Positions 23,401-38,400 of a stretch of 64,000 nucleotides of DNA are shown here, piece after piece. Position 1 is the first letter of the stretch. Each line of letters starts with the position of its first letter. This DNA is from Allodiplogaster sudhausi (taxonomy: Eukaryota; Nematoda; Chromadorea; Rhabditida; Diplogasteridae): contig CALZFC010000278.1 in the NCBI GenBank assembly GCA_945643635.1, positions 186,001 through 250,000 on the forward strand, read 5' to 3'. The notes under the pieces are model-generated. The model saw only the letters and a program-made list of their open reading frames with translations, was not told where the DNA came from and did not search any database. The position numbers and the translations under genes are program-made.

Positions 23401-26400
23401 TCTCGCTCAGCAAAACTTGTTACAAAGGGCTCAGTAACTCGGCATCTTTTTGGACGAGGACATCAAACTTGGATGGTAGTCTCCTTCGCATGTGGTGTTG
23501 ACGACGTCCAGATGGACGGAGAATTCTGTTTGCTACGTTAGATTGAAGATTTTAGTTCGGAAACTTTAGCATGTGACTGGTATGGCACAGGCCATTCTCG
23601 CACGCACATGCAGATATGTACGCTACGCGTCCGCTTGCTTCTTCGGTTTAATTACCCAAGTTTGAGGTACTAATTCGATCTGGCTCACTGAAAGGTGTGG
23701 CCTAAACCACAAATTTTGGAACGGCTCTGCTTAGGTGGAGCCAAAAATTATGTGAAAAGGATAGAGAAATTACTCTATCTTCAAAATTCGAGCATCTAGG
23801 GCAAGTAATCATACATTAGACGCATGTACATGTACATATAGAGTCGTCATCCTTCTCGCTCAGCAAAACTTGTTACAAAGGGCTCAGTAACTCGGCATCT
23901 TTTTGGACGAGGACATCAAACTTGGATGGTAGTCTCCTTCGCATGTGGTGTTGACGACGTCCAGATGGACGGAGAATTCTGTTTGCTACGTTAGATTGAA
24001 GATTTTAGTTCGGAAACTTTAGCATGTGACTGGTATGGCACAGGCCATTCTCGCACGCACATGCAGATATGTACGCTACGCGTCCGCTTGCTTCTTCGGT
24101 TTAATTACCCAAGTTTGAGGTACTAATTCGATCTGGCTCACTGAAAGGTGTGGCCTAAACCACAAATTTTGGAACGGCTCTGCTTAGGTGGAGCCAAAAA
24201 TTATGTGAAAAGGATAGAGAAATTACTCTATCTTCAAAATTCGAGCATCTAGGGCAAGTAATCATACATTAGACGCATGTACATGTACATATAGAGTCGT
24301 CATCCTTCTCGCTCAGCAAAACTTGTTACAAAGGGCTCAGTAACTCGGCATCTTTTTGGACGAGGACATCAAACTTGGATGGTAGTCTCCTTCGCATGTG
24401 GTGTTGACGACGTCCAGATGGACGGAGAATTCTGTTTGCTACGTTAGATTGAAGATTTTAGTTCGGAAACTTTAGCATGTGACTGGTATGGCACAGGCCA
24501 TTCTCGCACGCACATGCAGATATGTACGCTACGCGTCCGCTTGCTTCTTCGGTTTAATTACCCAAGTTTGAGGTACTAATTCGATCTGGCTCACTGAAAG
24601 GTGTGGCCTAAACCACAAATTTTGGAACGGCTCTGCTTAGGTGGAGCCAAAAATTATGTGAAAAGGATAGAGAAATTACTCTATCTTCAAAATTCGAGCA
24701 TCTAGGGCAAGTAATCATACATTAGACGCATGTACATGTACATATAGAGTCGTCATCCTTCTCGCTCAGCAAAACTTGTTACAAAGGGCTCAGTAACTCG
24801 GCATCTTTTTGGACGAGGACATCAAACTTGGATGGTAGTCTCCTTCGCATGTGGTGTTGACGACGTCCAGATGGACGGAGAATTCTGTTTGCTACGTTAG
24901 ATTGAAGATTTTAGTTCGGAAACTTTAGCATGTGACTGGTATGGCACAGGCCATTCTCGCACGCACATGCAGATATGTACGCTACGCGTCCGCTTGCTTC
25001 TTCGGTTTAATTACCCAAGTTTGAGGTACTAATTCGATCTGGCTCACTGAAAGGTGTGGCCTAAACCACAAATTTTGGAACGGCTCTGCTTAGGTGGAGC
25101 CAAAAATTATGTGAAAAGGATAGAGAAATTACTCTATCTTCAAAATTCGAGCATCTAGGGCAAGTAATCATACATTAGACGCATGTACATGTACATATAG
25201 AGTCGTCATCCTTCTCGCTCAGCAAAACTTGTTACAAAGGGCTCAGTAACTCGGCATCTTTTTGGACGAGGACATCAAACTTGGATGGTAGTCTCCTTCG
25301 CATGTGGTGTTGACGACGTCCAGATGGACGGAGAATTCTGTTTGCTACGTTAGATTGAAGATTTTAGTTCGGAAACTTTAGCATGTGACTGGTATGGCAC
25401 AGGCCATTCTCGCACGCACATGCAGATATGTACGCTACGCGTCCGCTTGCTTCTTCGGTTTAATTACCCAAGTTTGAGGTACTAATTCGATCTGGCTCAC
25501 TGAAAGGTGTGGCCTAAACCACAAATTTTGGAACGGCTCTGCTTAGGTGGAGCCAAAAATTATGTGAAAAGGATAGAGAAATTACTCTATCTTCAAAATT
25601 CGAGCATCTAGGGCAAGTAATCATACATTAGACGCATGTACATGTACATATAGAGTCGTCATCCTTCTCGCTCAGCAAAACTTGTTACAAAGGGCTCAGT
25701 AACTCGGCATCTTTTTGGACGAGGACATCAAACTTGGATGGTAGTCTCCTTCGCATGTGGTGTTGACGACGTCCAGATGGACGGAGAATTCTGTTTGCTA
25801 CGTTAGATTGAAGATTTTAGTTCGGAAACTTTAGCATGTGACTGGTATGGCACAGGCCATTCTCGCACGCACATGCAGATATGTACGCTACGCGTCCGCT
25901 TGCTTCTTCGGTTTAATTACCCAAGTTTGAGGTACTAATTCGATCTGGCTCACTGAAAGGTGTGGCCTAAACCACAAATTTTGGAACGGCTCTGCTTAGG
26001 TGGAGCCAAAAATTATGTGAAAAGGATAGAGAAATTACTCTATCTTCAAAATTCGAGCATCTAGGGCAAGTAATCATACATTAGACGCATGTACATGTAC
26101 ATATAGAGTCGTCATCCTTCTCGCTCAGCAAAACTTGTTACAAAGGGCTCAGTAACTCGGCATCTTTTTGGACGAGGACATCAAACTTGGATGGTAGTCT
26201 CCTTCGCATGTGGTGTTGACGACGTCCAGATGGACGGAGAATTCTGTTTGCTACGTTAGATTGAAGATTTTAGTTCGGAAACTTTAGCATGTGACTGGTA
26301 TGGCACAGGCCATTCTCGCACGCACATGCAGATATGTACGCTACGCGTCCGCTTGCTTCTTCGGTTTAATTACCCAAGTTTGAGGTACTAATTCGATCTG

Positions 26401-29400
26401 GCTCACTGAAAGGTGTGGCCTAAACCACAAATTTTGGAACGGCTCTGCTTAGGTGGAGCCAAAAATTATGTGAAAAGGATAGAGAAATTACTCTATCTTC
26501 AAAATTCGAGCATCTAGGGCAAGTAATCATACATTAGACGCATGTACATGTACATATAGAGTCGTCATCCTTCTCGCTCAGCAAAACTTGTTACAAAGGG
26601 CTCAGTAACTCGGCATCTTTTTGGACGAGGACATCAAACTTGGATGGTAGTCTCCTTCGCATGTGGTGTTGACGACGTCCAGATGGACGGAGAATTCTGT
26701 TTGCTACGTTAGATTGAAGATTTTAGTTCGGAAACTTTAGCATGTGACTGGTATGGCACAGGCCATTCTCGCACGCACATGCAGATATGTACGCTACGCG
26801 TCCGCTTGCTTCTTCGGTTTAATTACCCAAGTTTGAGGTACTAATTCGATCTGGCTCACTGAAAGGTGTGGCCTAAACCACAAATTTTGGAACGGCTCTG
26901 CTTAGGTGGAGCCAAAAATTATGTGAAAAGGATAGAGAAATTACTCTATCTTCAAAATTCGAGCATCTAGGGCAAGTAATCATACATTAGACGCATGTAC
27001 ATGTACATATAGAGTCGTCATCCTTCTCGCTCAGCAAAACTTGTTACAAAGGGCTCAGTAACTCGGCATCTTTTTGGACGAGGACATCAAACTTGGATGG
27101 TAGTCTCCTTCGCATGTGGTGTTGACGACGTCCAGATGGACGGAGAATTCTGTTTGCTACGTTAGATTGAAGATTTTAGTTCGGAAACTTTAGCATGTGA
27201 CTGGTATGGCACAGGCCATTCTCGCACGCACATGCAGATATGTACGCTACGCGTCCGCTTGCTTCTTCGGTTTAATTACCCAAGTTTGAGGTACTAATTC
27301 GATCTGGCTCACTGAAAGGTGTGGCCTAAACCACAAATTTTGGAACGGCTCTGCTTAGGTGGAGCCAAAAATTATGTGAAAAGGATAGAGAAATTACTCT
27401 ATCTTCAAAATTCGAGCATCTAGGGCAAGTAATCATACATTAGACGCATGTACATGTACATATAGAGTCGTCATCCTTCTCGCTCAGCAAAACTTGTTAC
27501 AAAGGGCTCAGTAACTCGGCATCTTTTTGGACGAGGACATCAAACTTGGATGGTAGTCTCCTTCGCATGTGGTGTTGACGACGTCCAGATGGACGGAGAA
27601 TTCTGTTTGCTACGTTAGATTGAAGATTTTAGTTCGGAAACTTTAGCATGTGACTGGTATGGCACAGGCCATTCTCGCACGCACATGCAGATATGTACGC
27701 TACGCGTCCGCTTGCTTCTTCGGTTTAATTACCCAAGTTTGAGGTACTAATTCGATCTGGCTCACTGAAAGGTGTGGCCTAAACCACAAATTTTGGAACG
27801 GCTCTGCTTAGGTGGAGCCAAAAATTATGTGAAAAGGATAGAGAAATTACTCTATCTTCAAAATTCGAGCATCTAGGGCAAGTAATCATACATTAGACGC
27901 ATGTACATGTACATATAGAGTCGTCATCCTTCTCGCTCAGCAAAACTTGTTACAAAGGGCTCAGTAACTCGGCATCTTTTTGGACGAGGACATCAAACTT
28001 GGATGGTAGTCTCCTTCGCATGTGGTGTTGACGACGTCCAGATGGACGGAGAATTCTGTTTGCTACGTTAGATTGAAGATTTTAGTTCGGAAACTTTAGC
28101 ATGTGACTGGTATGGCACAGGCCATTCTCGCACGCACATGCAGATATGTACGCTACGCGTCCGCTTGCTTCTTCGGTTTAATTACCCAAGTTTGAGGTAC
28201 TAATTCGATCTGGCTCACTGAAAGGTGTGGCCTAAACCACAAATTTTGGAACGGCTCTGCTTAGGTGGAGCCAAAAATTATGTGAAAAGGATAGAGAAAT
28301 TACTCTATCTTCAAAATTCGAGCATCTAGGGCAAGTAATCATACATTAGACGCATGTACATGTACATATAGAGTCGTCATCCTTCTCGCTCAGCAAAACT
28401 TGTTACAAAGGGCTCAGTAACTCGGCATCTTTTTGGACGAGGACATCAAACTTGGATGGTAGTCTCCTTCGCATGTGGTGTTGACGACGTCCAGATGGAC
28501 GGAGAATTCTGTTTGCTACGTTAGATTGAAGATTTTAGTTCGGAAACTTTAGCATGTGACTGGTATGGCACAGGCCATTCTCGCACGCACATGCAGATAT
28601 GTACGCTACGCGTCCGCTTGCTTCTTCGGTTTAATTACCCAAGTTTGAGGTACTAATTCGATCTGGCTCACTGAAAGGTGTGGCCTAAACCACAAATTTT
28701 GGAACGGCTCTGCTTAGGTGGAGCCAAAAATTATGTGAAAAGGATAGAGAAATTACTCTATCTTCAAAATTCGAGCATCTAGGGCAAGTAATCATACATT
28801 AGACGCATGTACATGTACATATAGAGTCGTCATCCTTCTCGCTCAGCAAAACTTGTTACAAAGGGCTCAGTAACTCGGCATCTTTTTGGACGAGGACATC
28901 AAACTTGGATGGTAGTCTCCTTCGCATGTGGTGTTGACGACGTCCAGATGGACGGAGAATTCTGTTTGCTACGTTAGATTGAAGATTTTAGTTCGGAAAC
29001 TTTAGCATGTGACTGGTATGGCACAGGCCATTCTCGCACGCACATGCAGATATGTACGCTACGCGTCCGCTTGCTTCTTCGGTTTAATTACCCAAGTTTG
29101 AGGTACTAATTCGATCTGGCTCACTGAAAGGTGTGGCCTAAACCACAAATTTTGGAACGGCTCTGCTTAGGTGGAGCCAAAAATTATGTGAAAAGGATAG
29201 AGAAATTACTCTATCTTCAAAATTCGAGCATCTAGGGCAAGTAATCATACATTAGACGCATGTACATGTACATATAGAGTCGTCATCCTTCTCGCTCAGC
29301 AAAACTTGTTACAAAGGGCTCAGTAACTCGGCATCTTTTTGGACGAGGACATCAAACTTGGATGGTAGTCTCCTTCGCATGTGGTGTTGACGACGTCCAG

Positions 29401-32400
29401 ATGGACGGAGAATTCTGTTTGCTACGTTAGATTGAAGATTTTAGTTCGGAAACTTTAGCATGTGACTGGTATGGCACAGGCCATTCTCGCACGCACATGC
29501 AGATATGTACGCTACGCGTCCGCTTGCTTCTTCGGTTTAATTACCCAAGTTTGAGGTACTAATTCGATCTGGCTCACTGAAAGGTGTGGCCTAAACCACA
29601 AATTTTGGAACGGCTCTGCTTAGGTGGAGCCAAAAATTATGTGAAAAGGATAGAGAAATTACTCTATCTTCAAAATTCGAGCATCTAGGGCAAGTAATCA
29701 TACATTAGACGCATGTACATGTACATATAGAGTCGTCATCCTTCTCGCTCAGCAAAACTTGTTACAAAGGGCTCAGTAACTCGGCATCTTTTTGGACGAG
29801 GACATCAAACTTGGATGGTAGTCTCCTTCGCATGTGGTGTTGACGACGTCCAGATGGACGGAGAATTCTGTTTGCTACGTTAGATTGAAGATTTTAGTTC
29901 GGAAACTTTAGCATGTGACTGGTATGGCACAGGCCATTCTCGCACGCACATGCAGATATGTACGCTACGCGTCCGCTTGCTTCTTCGGTTTAATTACCCA
30001 AGTTTGAGGTACTAATTCGATCTGGCTCACTGAAAGGTGTGGCCTAAACCACAAATTTTGGAACGGCTCTGCTTAGGTGGAGCCAAAAATTATGTGAAAA
30101 GGATAGAGAAATTACTCTATCTTCAAAATTCGAGCATCTAGGGCAAGTAATCATACATTAGACGCATGTACATGTACATATAGAGTCGTCATCCTTCTCG
30201 CTCAGCAAAACTTGTTACAAAGGGCTCAGTAACTCGGCATCTTTTTGGACGAGGACATCAAACTTGGATGGTAGTCTCCTTCGCATGTGGTGTTGACGAC
30301 GTCCAGATGGACGGAGAATTCTGTTTGCTACGTTAGATTGAAGATTTTAGTTCGGAAACTTTAGCATGTGACTGGTATGGCACAGGCCATTCTCGCACGC
30401 ACATGCAGATATGTACGCTACGCGTCCGCTTGCTTCTTCGGTTTAATTACCCAAGTTTGAGGTACTAATTCGATCTGGCTCACTGAAAGGTGTGGCCTAA
30501 ACCACAAATTTTGGAACGGCTCTGCTTAGGTGGAGCCAAAAATTATGTGAAAAGGATAGAGAAATTACTCTATCTTCAAAATTCGAGCATCTAGGGCAAG
30601 TAATCATACATTAGACGCATGTACATGTACATATAGAGTCGTCATCCTTCTCGCTCAGCAAAACTTGTTACAAAGGGCTCAGTAACTCGGCATCTTTTTG
30701 GACGAGGACATCAAACTTGGATGGTAGTCTCCTTCGCATGTGGTGTTGACGACGTCCAGATGGACGGAGAATTCTGTTTGCTACGTTAGATTGAAGATTT
30801 TAGTTCGGAAACTTTAGCATGTGACTGGTATGGCACAGGCCATTCTCGCACGCACATGCAGATATGTACGCTACGCGTCCGCTTGCTTCTTCGGTTTAAT
30901 TACCCAAGTTTGAGGTACTAATTCGATCTGGCTCACTGAAAGGTGTGGCCTAAACCACAAATTTTGGAACGGCTCTGCTTAGGTGGAGCCAAAAATTATG
31001 TGAAAAGGATAGAGAAATTACTCTATCTTCAAAATTCGAGCATCTAGGGCAAGTAATCATACATTAGACGCATGTACATGTACATATAGAGTCGTCATCC
31101 TTCTCGCTCAGCAAAACTTGTTACAAAGGGCTCAGTAACTCGGCATCTTTTTGGACGAGGACATCAAACTTGGATGGTAGTCTCCTTCGCATGTGGTGTT
31201 GACGACGTCCAGATGGACGGAGAATTCTGTTTGCTACGTTAGATTGAAGATTTTAGTTCGGAAACTTTAGCATGTGACTGGTATGGCACAGGCCATTCTC
31301 GCACGCACATGCAGATATGTACGCTACGCGTCCGCTTGCTTCTTCGGTTTAATTACCCAAGTTTGAGGTACTAATTCGATCTGGCTCACTGAAAGGTGTG
31401 GCCTAAACCACAAATTTTGGAACGGCTCTGCTTAGGTGGAGCCAAAAATTATGTGAAAAGGATAGAGAAATTACTCTATCTTCAAAATTCGAGCATCTAG
31501 GGCAAGTAATCATACATTAGACGCATGTACATGTACATATAGAGTCGTCATCCTTCTCGCTCAGCAAAACTTGTTACAAAGGGCTCAGTAACTCGGCATC
31601 TTTTTGGACGAGGACATCAAACTTGGATGGTAGTCTCCTTCGCATGTGGTGTTGACGACGTCCAGATGGACGGAGAATTCTGTTTGCTACGTTAGATTGA
31701 AGATTTTAGTTCGGAAACTTTAGCATGTGACTGGTATGGCACAGGCCATTCTCGCACGCACATGCAGATATGTACGCTACGCGTCCGCTTGCTTCTTCGG
31801 TTTAATTACCCAAGTTTGAGGTACTAATTCGATCTGGCTCACTGAAAGGTGTGGCCTAAACCACAAATTTTGGAACGGCTCTGCTTAGGTGGAGCCAAAA
31901 ATTATGTGAAAAGGATAGAGAAATTACTCTATCTTCAAAATTCGAGCATCTAGGGCAAGTAATCATACATTAGACGCATGTACATGTACATATAGAGTCG
32001 TCATCCTTCTCGCTCAGCAAAACTTGTTACAAAGGGCTCAGTAACTCGGCATCTTTTTGGACGAGGACATCAAACTTGGATGGTAGTCTCCTTCGCATGT
32101 GGTGTTGACGACGTCCAGATGGACGGAGAATTCTGTTTGCTACGTTAGATTGAAGATTTTAGTTCGGAAACTTTAGCATGTGACTGGTATGGCACAGGCC
32201 ATTCTCGCACGCACATGCAGATATGTACGCTACGCGTCCGCTTGCTTCTTCGGTTTAATTACCCAAGTTTGAGGTACTAATTCGATCTGGCTCACTGAAA
32301 GGTGTGGCCTAAACCACAAATTTTGGAACGGCTCTGCTTAGGTGGAGCCAAAAATTATGTGAAAAGGATAGAGAAATTACTCTATCTTCAAAATTCGAGC

Positions 32401-35400
32401 ATCTAGGGCAAGTAATCATACATTAGACGCATGTACATGTACATATAGAGTCGTCATCCTTCTCGCTCAGCAAAACTTGTTACAAAGGGCTCAGTAACTC
32501 GGCATCTTTTTGGACGAGGACATCAAACTTGGATGGTAGTCTCCTTCGCATGTGGTGTTGACGACGTCCAGATGGACGGAGAATTCTGTTTGCTACGTTA
32601 GATTGAAGATTTTAGTTCGGAAACTTTAGCATGTGACTGGTATGGCACAGGCCATTCTCGCACGCACATGCAGATATGTACGCTACGCGTCCGCTTGCTT
32701 CTTCGGTTTAATTACCCAAGTTTGAGGTACTAATTCGATCTGGCTCACTGAAAGGTGTGGCCTAAACCACAAATTTTGGAACGGCTCTGCTTAGGTGGAG
32801 CCAAAAATTATGTGAAAAGGATAGAGAAATTACTCTATCTTCAAAATTCGAGCATCTAGGGCAAGTAATCATACATTAGACGCATGTACATGTACATATA
32901 GAGTCGTCATCCTTCTCGCTCAGCAAAACTTGTTACAAAGGGCTCAGTAACTCGGCATCTTTTTGGACGAGGACATCAAACTTGGATGGTAGTCTCCTTC
33001 GCATGTGGTGTTGACGACGTCCAGATGGACGGAGAATTCTGTTTGCTACGTTAGATTGAAGATTTTAGTTCGGAAACTTTAGCATGTGACTGGTATGGCA
33101 CAGGCCATTCTCGCACGCACATGCAGATATGTACGCTACGCGTCCGCTTGCTTCTTCGGTTTAATTACCCAAGTTTGAGGTACTAATTCGATCTGGCTCA
33201 CTGAAAGGTGTGGCCTAAACCACAAATTTTGGAACGGCTCTGCTTAGGTGGAGCCAAAAATTATGTGAAAAGGATAGAGAAATTACTCTATCTTCAAAAT
33301 TCGAGCATCTAGGGCAAGTAATCATACATTAGACGCATGTACATGTACATATAGAGTCGTCATCCTTCTCGCTCAGCAAAACTTGTTACAAAGGGCTCAG
33401 TAACTCGGCATCTTTTTGGACGAGGACATCAAACTTGGATGGTAGTCTCCTTCGCATGTGGTGTTGACGACGTCCAGATGGACGGAGAATTCTGTTTGCT
33501 ACGTTAGATTGAAGATTTTAGTTCGGAAACTTTAGCATGTGACTGGTATGGCACAGGCCATTCTCGCACGCACATGCAGATATGTACGCTACGCGTCCGC
33601 TTGCTTCTTCGGTTTAATTACCCAAGTTTGAGGTACTAATTCGATCTGGCTCACTGAAAGGTGTGGCCTAAACCACAAATTTTGGAACGGCTCTGCTTAG
33701 GTGGAGCCAAAAATTATGTGAAAAGGATAGAGAAATTACTCTATCTTCAAAATTCGAGCATCTAGGGCAAGTAATCATACATTAGACGCATGTACATGTA
33801 CATATAGAGTCGTCATCCTTCTCGCTCAGCAAAACTTGTTACAAAGGGCTCAGTAACTCGGCATCTTTTTGGACGAGGACATCAAACTTGGATGGTAGTC
33901 TCCTTCGCATGTGGTGTTGACGACGTCCAGATGGACGGAGAATTCTGTTTGCTACGTTAGATTGAAGATTTTAGTTCGGAAACTTTAGCATGTGACTGGT
34001 ATGGCACAGGCCATTCTCGCACGCACATGCAGATATGTACGCTACGCGTCCGCTTGCTTCTTCGGTTTAATTACCCAAGTTTGAGGTACTAATTCGATCT
34101 GGCTCACTGAAAGGTGTGGCCTAAACCACAAATTTTGGAACGGCTCTGCTTAGGTGGAGCCAAAAATTATGTGAAAAGGATAGAGAAATTACTCTATCTT
34201 CAAAATTCGAGCATCTAGGGCAAGTAATCATACATTAGACGCATGTACATGTACATATAGAGTCGTCATCCTTCTCGCTCAGCAAAACTTGTTACAAAGG
34301 GCTCAGTAACTCGGCATCTTTTTGGACGAGGACATCAAACTTGGATGGTAGTCTCCTTCGCATGTGGTGTTGACGACGTCCAGATGGACGGAGAATTCTG
34401 TTTGCTACGTTAGATTGAAGATTTTAGTTCGGAAACTTTAGCATGTGACTGGTATGGCACAGGCCATTCTCGCACGCACATGCAGATATGTACGCTACGC
34501 GTCCGCTTGCTTCTTCGGTTTAATTACCCAAGTTTGAGGTACTAATTCGATCTGGCTCACTGAAAGGTGTGGCCTAAACCACAAATTTTGGAACGGCTCT
34601 GCTTAGGTGGAGCCAAAAATTATGTGAAAAGGATAGAGAAATTACTCTATCTTCAAAATTCGAGCATCTAGGGCAAGTAATCATACATTAGACGCATGTA
34701 CATGTACATATAGAGTCGTCATCCTTCTCGCTCAGCAAAACTTGTTACAAAGGGCTCAGTAACTCGGCATCTTTTTGGACGAGGACATCAAACTTGGATG
34801 GTAGTCTCCTTCGCATGTGGTGTTGACGACGTCCAGATGGACGGAGAATTCTGTTTGCTACGTTAGATTGAAGATTTTAGTTCGGAAACTTTAGCATGTG
34901 ACTGGTATGGCACAGGCCATTCTCGCACGCACATGCAGATATGTACGCTACGCGTCCGCTTGCTTCTTCGGTTTAATTACCCAAGTTTGAGGTACTAATT
35001 CGATCTGGCTCACTGAAAGGTGTGGCCTAAACCACAAATTTTGGAACGGCTCTGCTTAGGTGGAGCCAAAAATTATGTGAAAAGGATAGAGAAATTACTC
35101 TATCTTCAAAATTCGAGCATCTAGGGCAAGTAATCATACATTAGACGCATGTACATGTACATATAGAGTCGTCATCCTTCTCGCTCAGCAAAACTTGTTA
35201 CAAAGGGCTCAGTAACTCGGCATCTTTTTGGACGAGGACATCAAACTTGGATGGTAGTCTCCTTCGCATGTGGTGTTGACGACGTCCAGATGGACGGAGA
35301 ATTCTGTTTGCTACGTTAGATTGAAGATTTTAGTTCGGAAACTTTAGCATGTGACTGGTATGGCACAGGCCATTCTCGCACGCACATGCAGATATGTACG

Positions 35401-38400
35401 CTACGCGTCCGCTTGCTTCTTCGGTTTAATTACCCAAGTTTGAGGTACTAATTCGATCTGGCTCACTGAAAGGTGTGGCCTAAACCACAAATTTTGGAAC
35501 GGCTCTGCTTAGGTGGAGCCAAAAATTATGTGAAAAGGATAGAGAAATTACTCTATCTTCAAAATTCGAGCATCTAGGGCAAGTAATCATACATTAGACG
35601 CATGTACATGTACATATAGAGTCGTCATCCTTCTCGCTCAGCAAAACTTGTTACAAAGGGCTCAGTAACTCGGCATCTTTTTGGACGAGGACATCAAACT
35701 TGGATGGTAGTCTCCTTCGCATGTGGTGTTGACGACGTCCAGATGGACGGAGAATTCTGTTTGCTACGTTAGATTGAAGATTTTAGTTCGGAAACTTTAG
35801 CATGTGACTGGTATGGCACAGGCCATTCTCGCACGCACATGCAGATATGTACGCTACGCGTCCGCTTGCTTCTTCGGTTTAATTACCCAAGTTTGAGGTA
35901 CTAATTCGATCTGGCTCACTGAAAGGTGTGGCCTAAACCACAAATTTTGGAACGGCTCTGCTTAGGTGGAGCCAAAAATTATGTGAAAAGGATAGAGAAA
36001 TTACTCTATCTTCAAAATTCGAGCATCTAGGGCAAGTAATCATACATTAGACGCATGTACATGTACATATAGAGTCGTCATCCTTCTCGCTCAGCAAAAC
36101 TTGTTACAAAGGGCTCAGTAACTCGGCATCTTTTTGGACGAGGACATCAAACTTGGATGGTAGTCTCCTTCGCATGTGGTGTTGACGACGTCCAGATGGA
36201 CGGAGAATTCTGTTTGCTACGTTAGATTGAAGATTTTAGTTCGGAAACTTTAGCATGTGACTGGTATGGCACAGGCCATTCTCGCACGCACATGCAGATA
36301 TGTACGCTACGCGTCCGCTTGCTTCTTCGGTTTAATTACCCAAGTTTGAGGTACTAATTCGATCTGGCTCACTGAAAGGTGTGGCCTAAACCACAAATTT
36401 TGGAACGGCTCTGCTTAGGTGGAGCCAAAAATTATGTGAAAAGGATAGAGAAATTACTCTATCTTCAAAATTCGAGCATCTAGGGCAAGTAATCATACAT
36501 TAGACGCATGTACATGTACATATAGAGTCGTCATCCTTCTCGCTCAGCAAAACTTGTTACAAAGGGCTCAGTAACTCGGCATCTTTTTGGACGAGGACAT
36601 CAAACTTGGATGGTAGTCTCCTTCGCATGTGGTGTTGACGACGTCCAGATGGACGGAGAATTCTGTTTGCTACGTTAGATTGAAGATTTTAGTTCGGAAA
36701 CTTTAGCATGTGACTGGTATGGCACAGGCCATTCTCGCACGCACATGCAGATATGTACGCTACGCGTCCGCTTGCTTCTTCGGTTTAATTACCCAAGTTT
36801 GAGGTACTAATTCGATCTGGCTCACTGAAAGGTGTGGCCTAAACCACAAATTTTGGAACGGCTCTGCTTAGGTGGAGCCAAAAATTATGTGAAAAGGATA
36901 GAGAAATTACTCTATCTTCAAAATTCGAGCATCTAGGGCAAGTAATCATACATTAGACGCATGTACATGTACATATAGAGTCGTCATCCTTCTCGCTCAG
37001 CAAAACTTGTTACAAAGGGCTCAGTAACTCGGCATCTTTTTGGACGAGGACATCAAACTTGGATGGTAGTCTCCTTCGCATGTGGTGTTGACGACGTCCA
37101 GATGGACGGAGAATTCTGTTTGCTACGTTAGATTGAAGATTTTAGTTCGGAAACTTTAGCATGTGACTGGTATGGCACAGGCCATTCTCGCACGCACATG
37201 CAGATATGTACGCTACGCGTCCGCTTGCTTCTTCGGTTTAATTACCCAAGTTTGAGGTACTAATTCGATCTGGCTCACTGAAAGGTGTGGCCTAAACCAC
37301 AAATTTTGGAACGGCTCTGCTTAGGTGGAGCCAAAAATTATGTGAAAAGGATAGAGAAATTACTCTATCTTCAAAATTCGAGCATCTAGGGCAAGTAATC
37401 ATACATTAGACGCATGTACATGTACATATAGAGTCGTCATCCTTCTCGCTCAGCAAAACTTGTTACAAAGGGCTCAGTAACTCGGCATCTTTTTGGACGA
37501 GGACATCAAACTTGGATGGTAGTCTCCTTCGCATGTGGTGTTGACGACGTCCAGATGGACGGAGAATTCTGTTTGCTACGTTAGATTGAAGATTTTAGTT
37601 CGGAAACTTTAGCATGTGACTGGTATGGCACAGGCCATTCTCGCACGCACATGCAGATATGTACGCTACGCGTCCGCTTGCTTCTTCGGTTTAATTACCC
37701 AAGTTTGAGGTACTAATTCGATCTGGCTCACTGAAAGGTGTGGCCTAAACCACAAATTTTGGAACGGCTCTGCTTAGGTGGAGCCAAAAATTATGTGAAA
37801 AGGATAGAGAAATTACTCTATCTTCAAAATTCGAGCATCTAGGGCAAGTAATCATACATTAGACGCATGTACATGTACATATAGAGTCGTCATCCTTCTC
37901 GCTCAGCAAAACTTGTTACAAAGGGCTCAGTAACTCGGCATCTTTTTGGACGAGGACATCAAACTTGGATGGTAGTCTCCTTCGCATGTGGTGTTGACGA
38001 CGTCCAGATGGACGGAGAATTCTGTTTGCTACGTTAGATTGAAGATTTTAGTTCGGAAACTTTAGCATGTGACTGGTATGGCACAGGCCATTCTCGCACG
38101 CACATGCAGATATGTACGCTACGCGTCCGCTTGCTTCTTCGGTTTAATTACCCAAGTTTGAGGTACTAATTCGATCTGGCTCACTGAAAGGTGTGGCCTA
38201 AACCACAAATTTTGGAACGGCTCTGCTTAGGTGGAGCCAAAAATTATGTGAAAAGGATAGAGAAATTACTCTATCTTCAAAATTCGAGCATCTAGGGCAA
38301 GTAATCATACATTAGACGCATGTACATGTACATATAGAGTCGTCATCCTTCTCGCTCAGCAAAACTTGTTACAAAGGGCTCAGTAACTCGGCATCTTTTT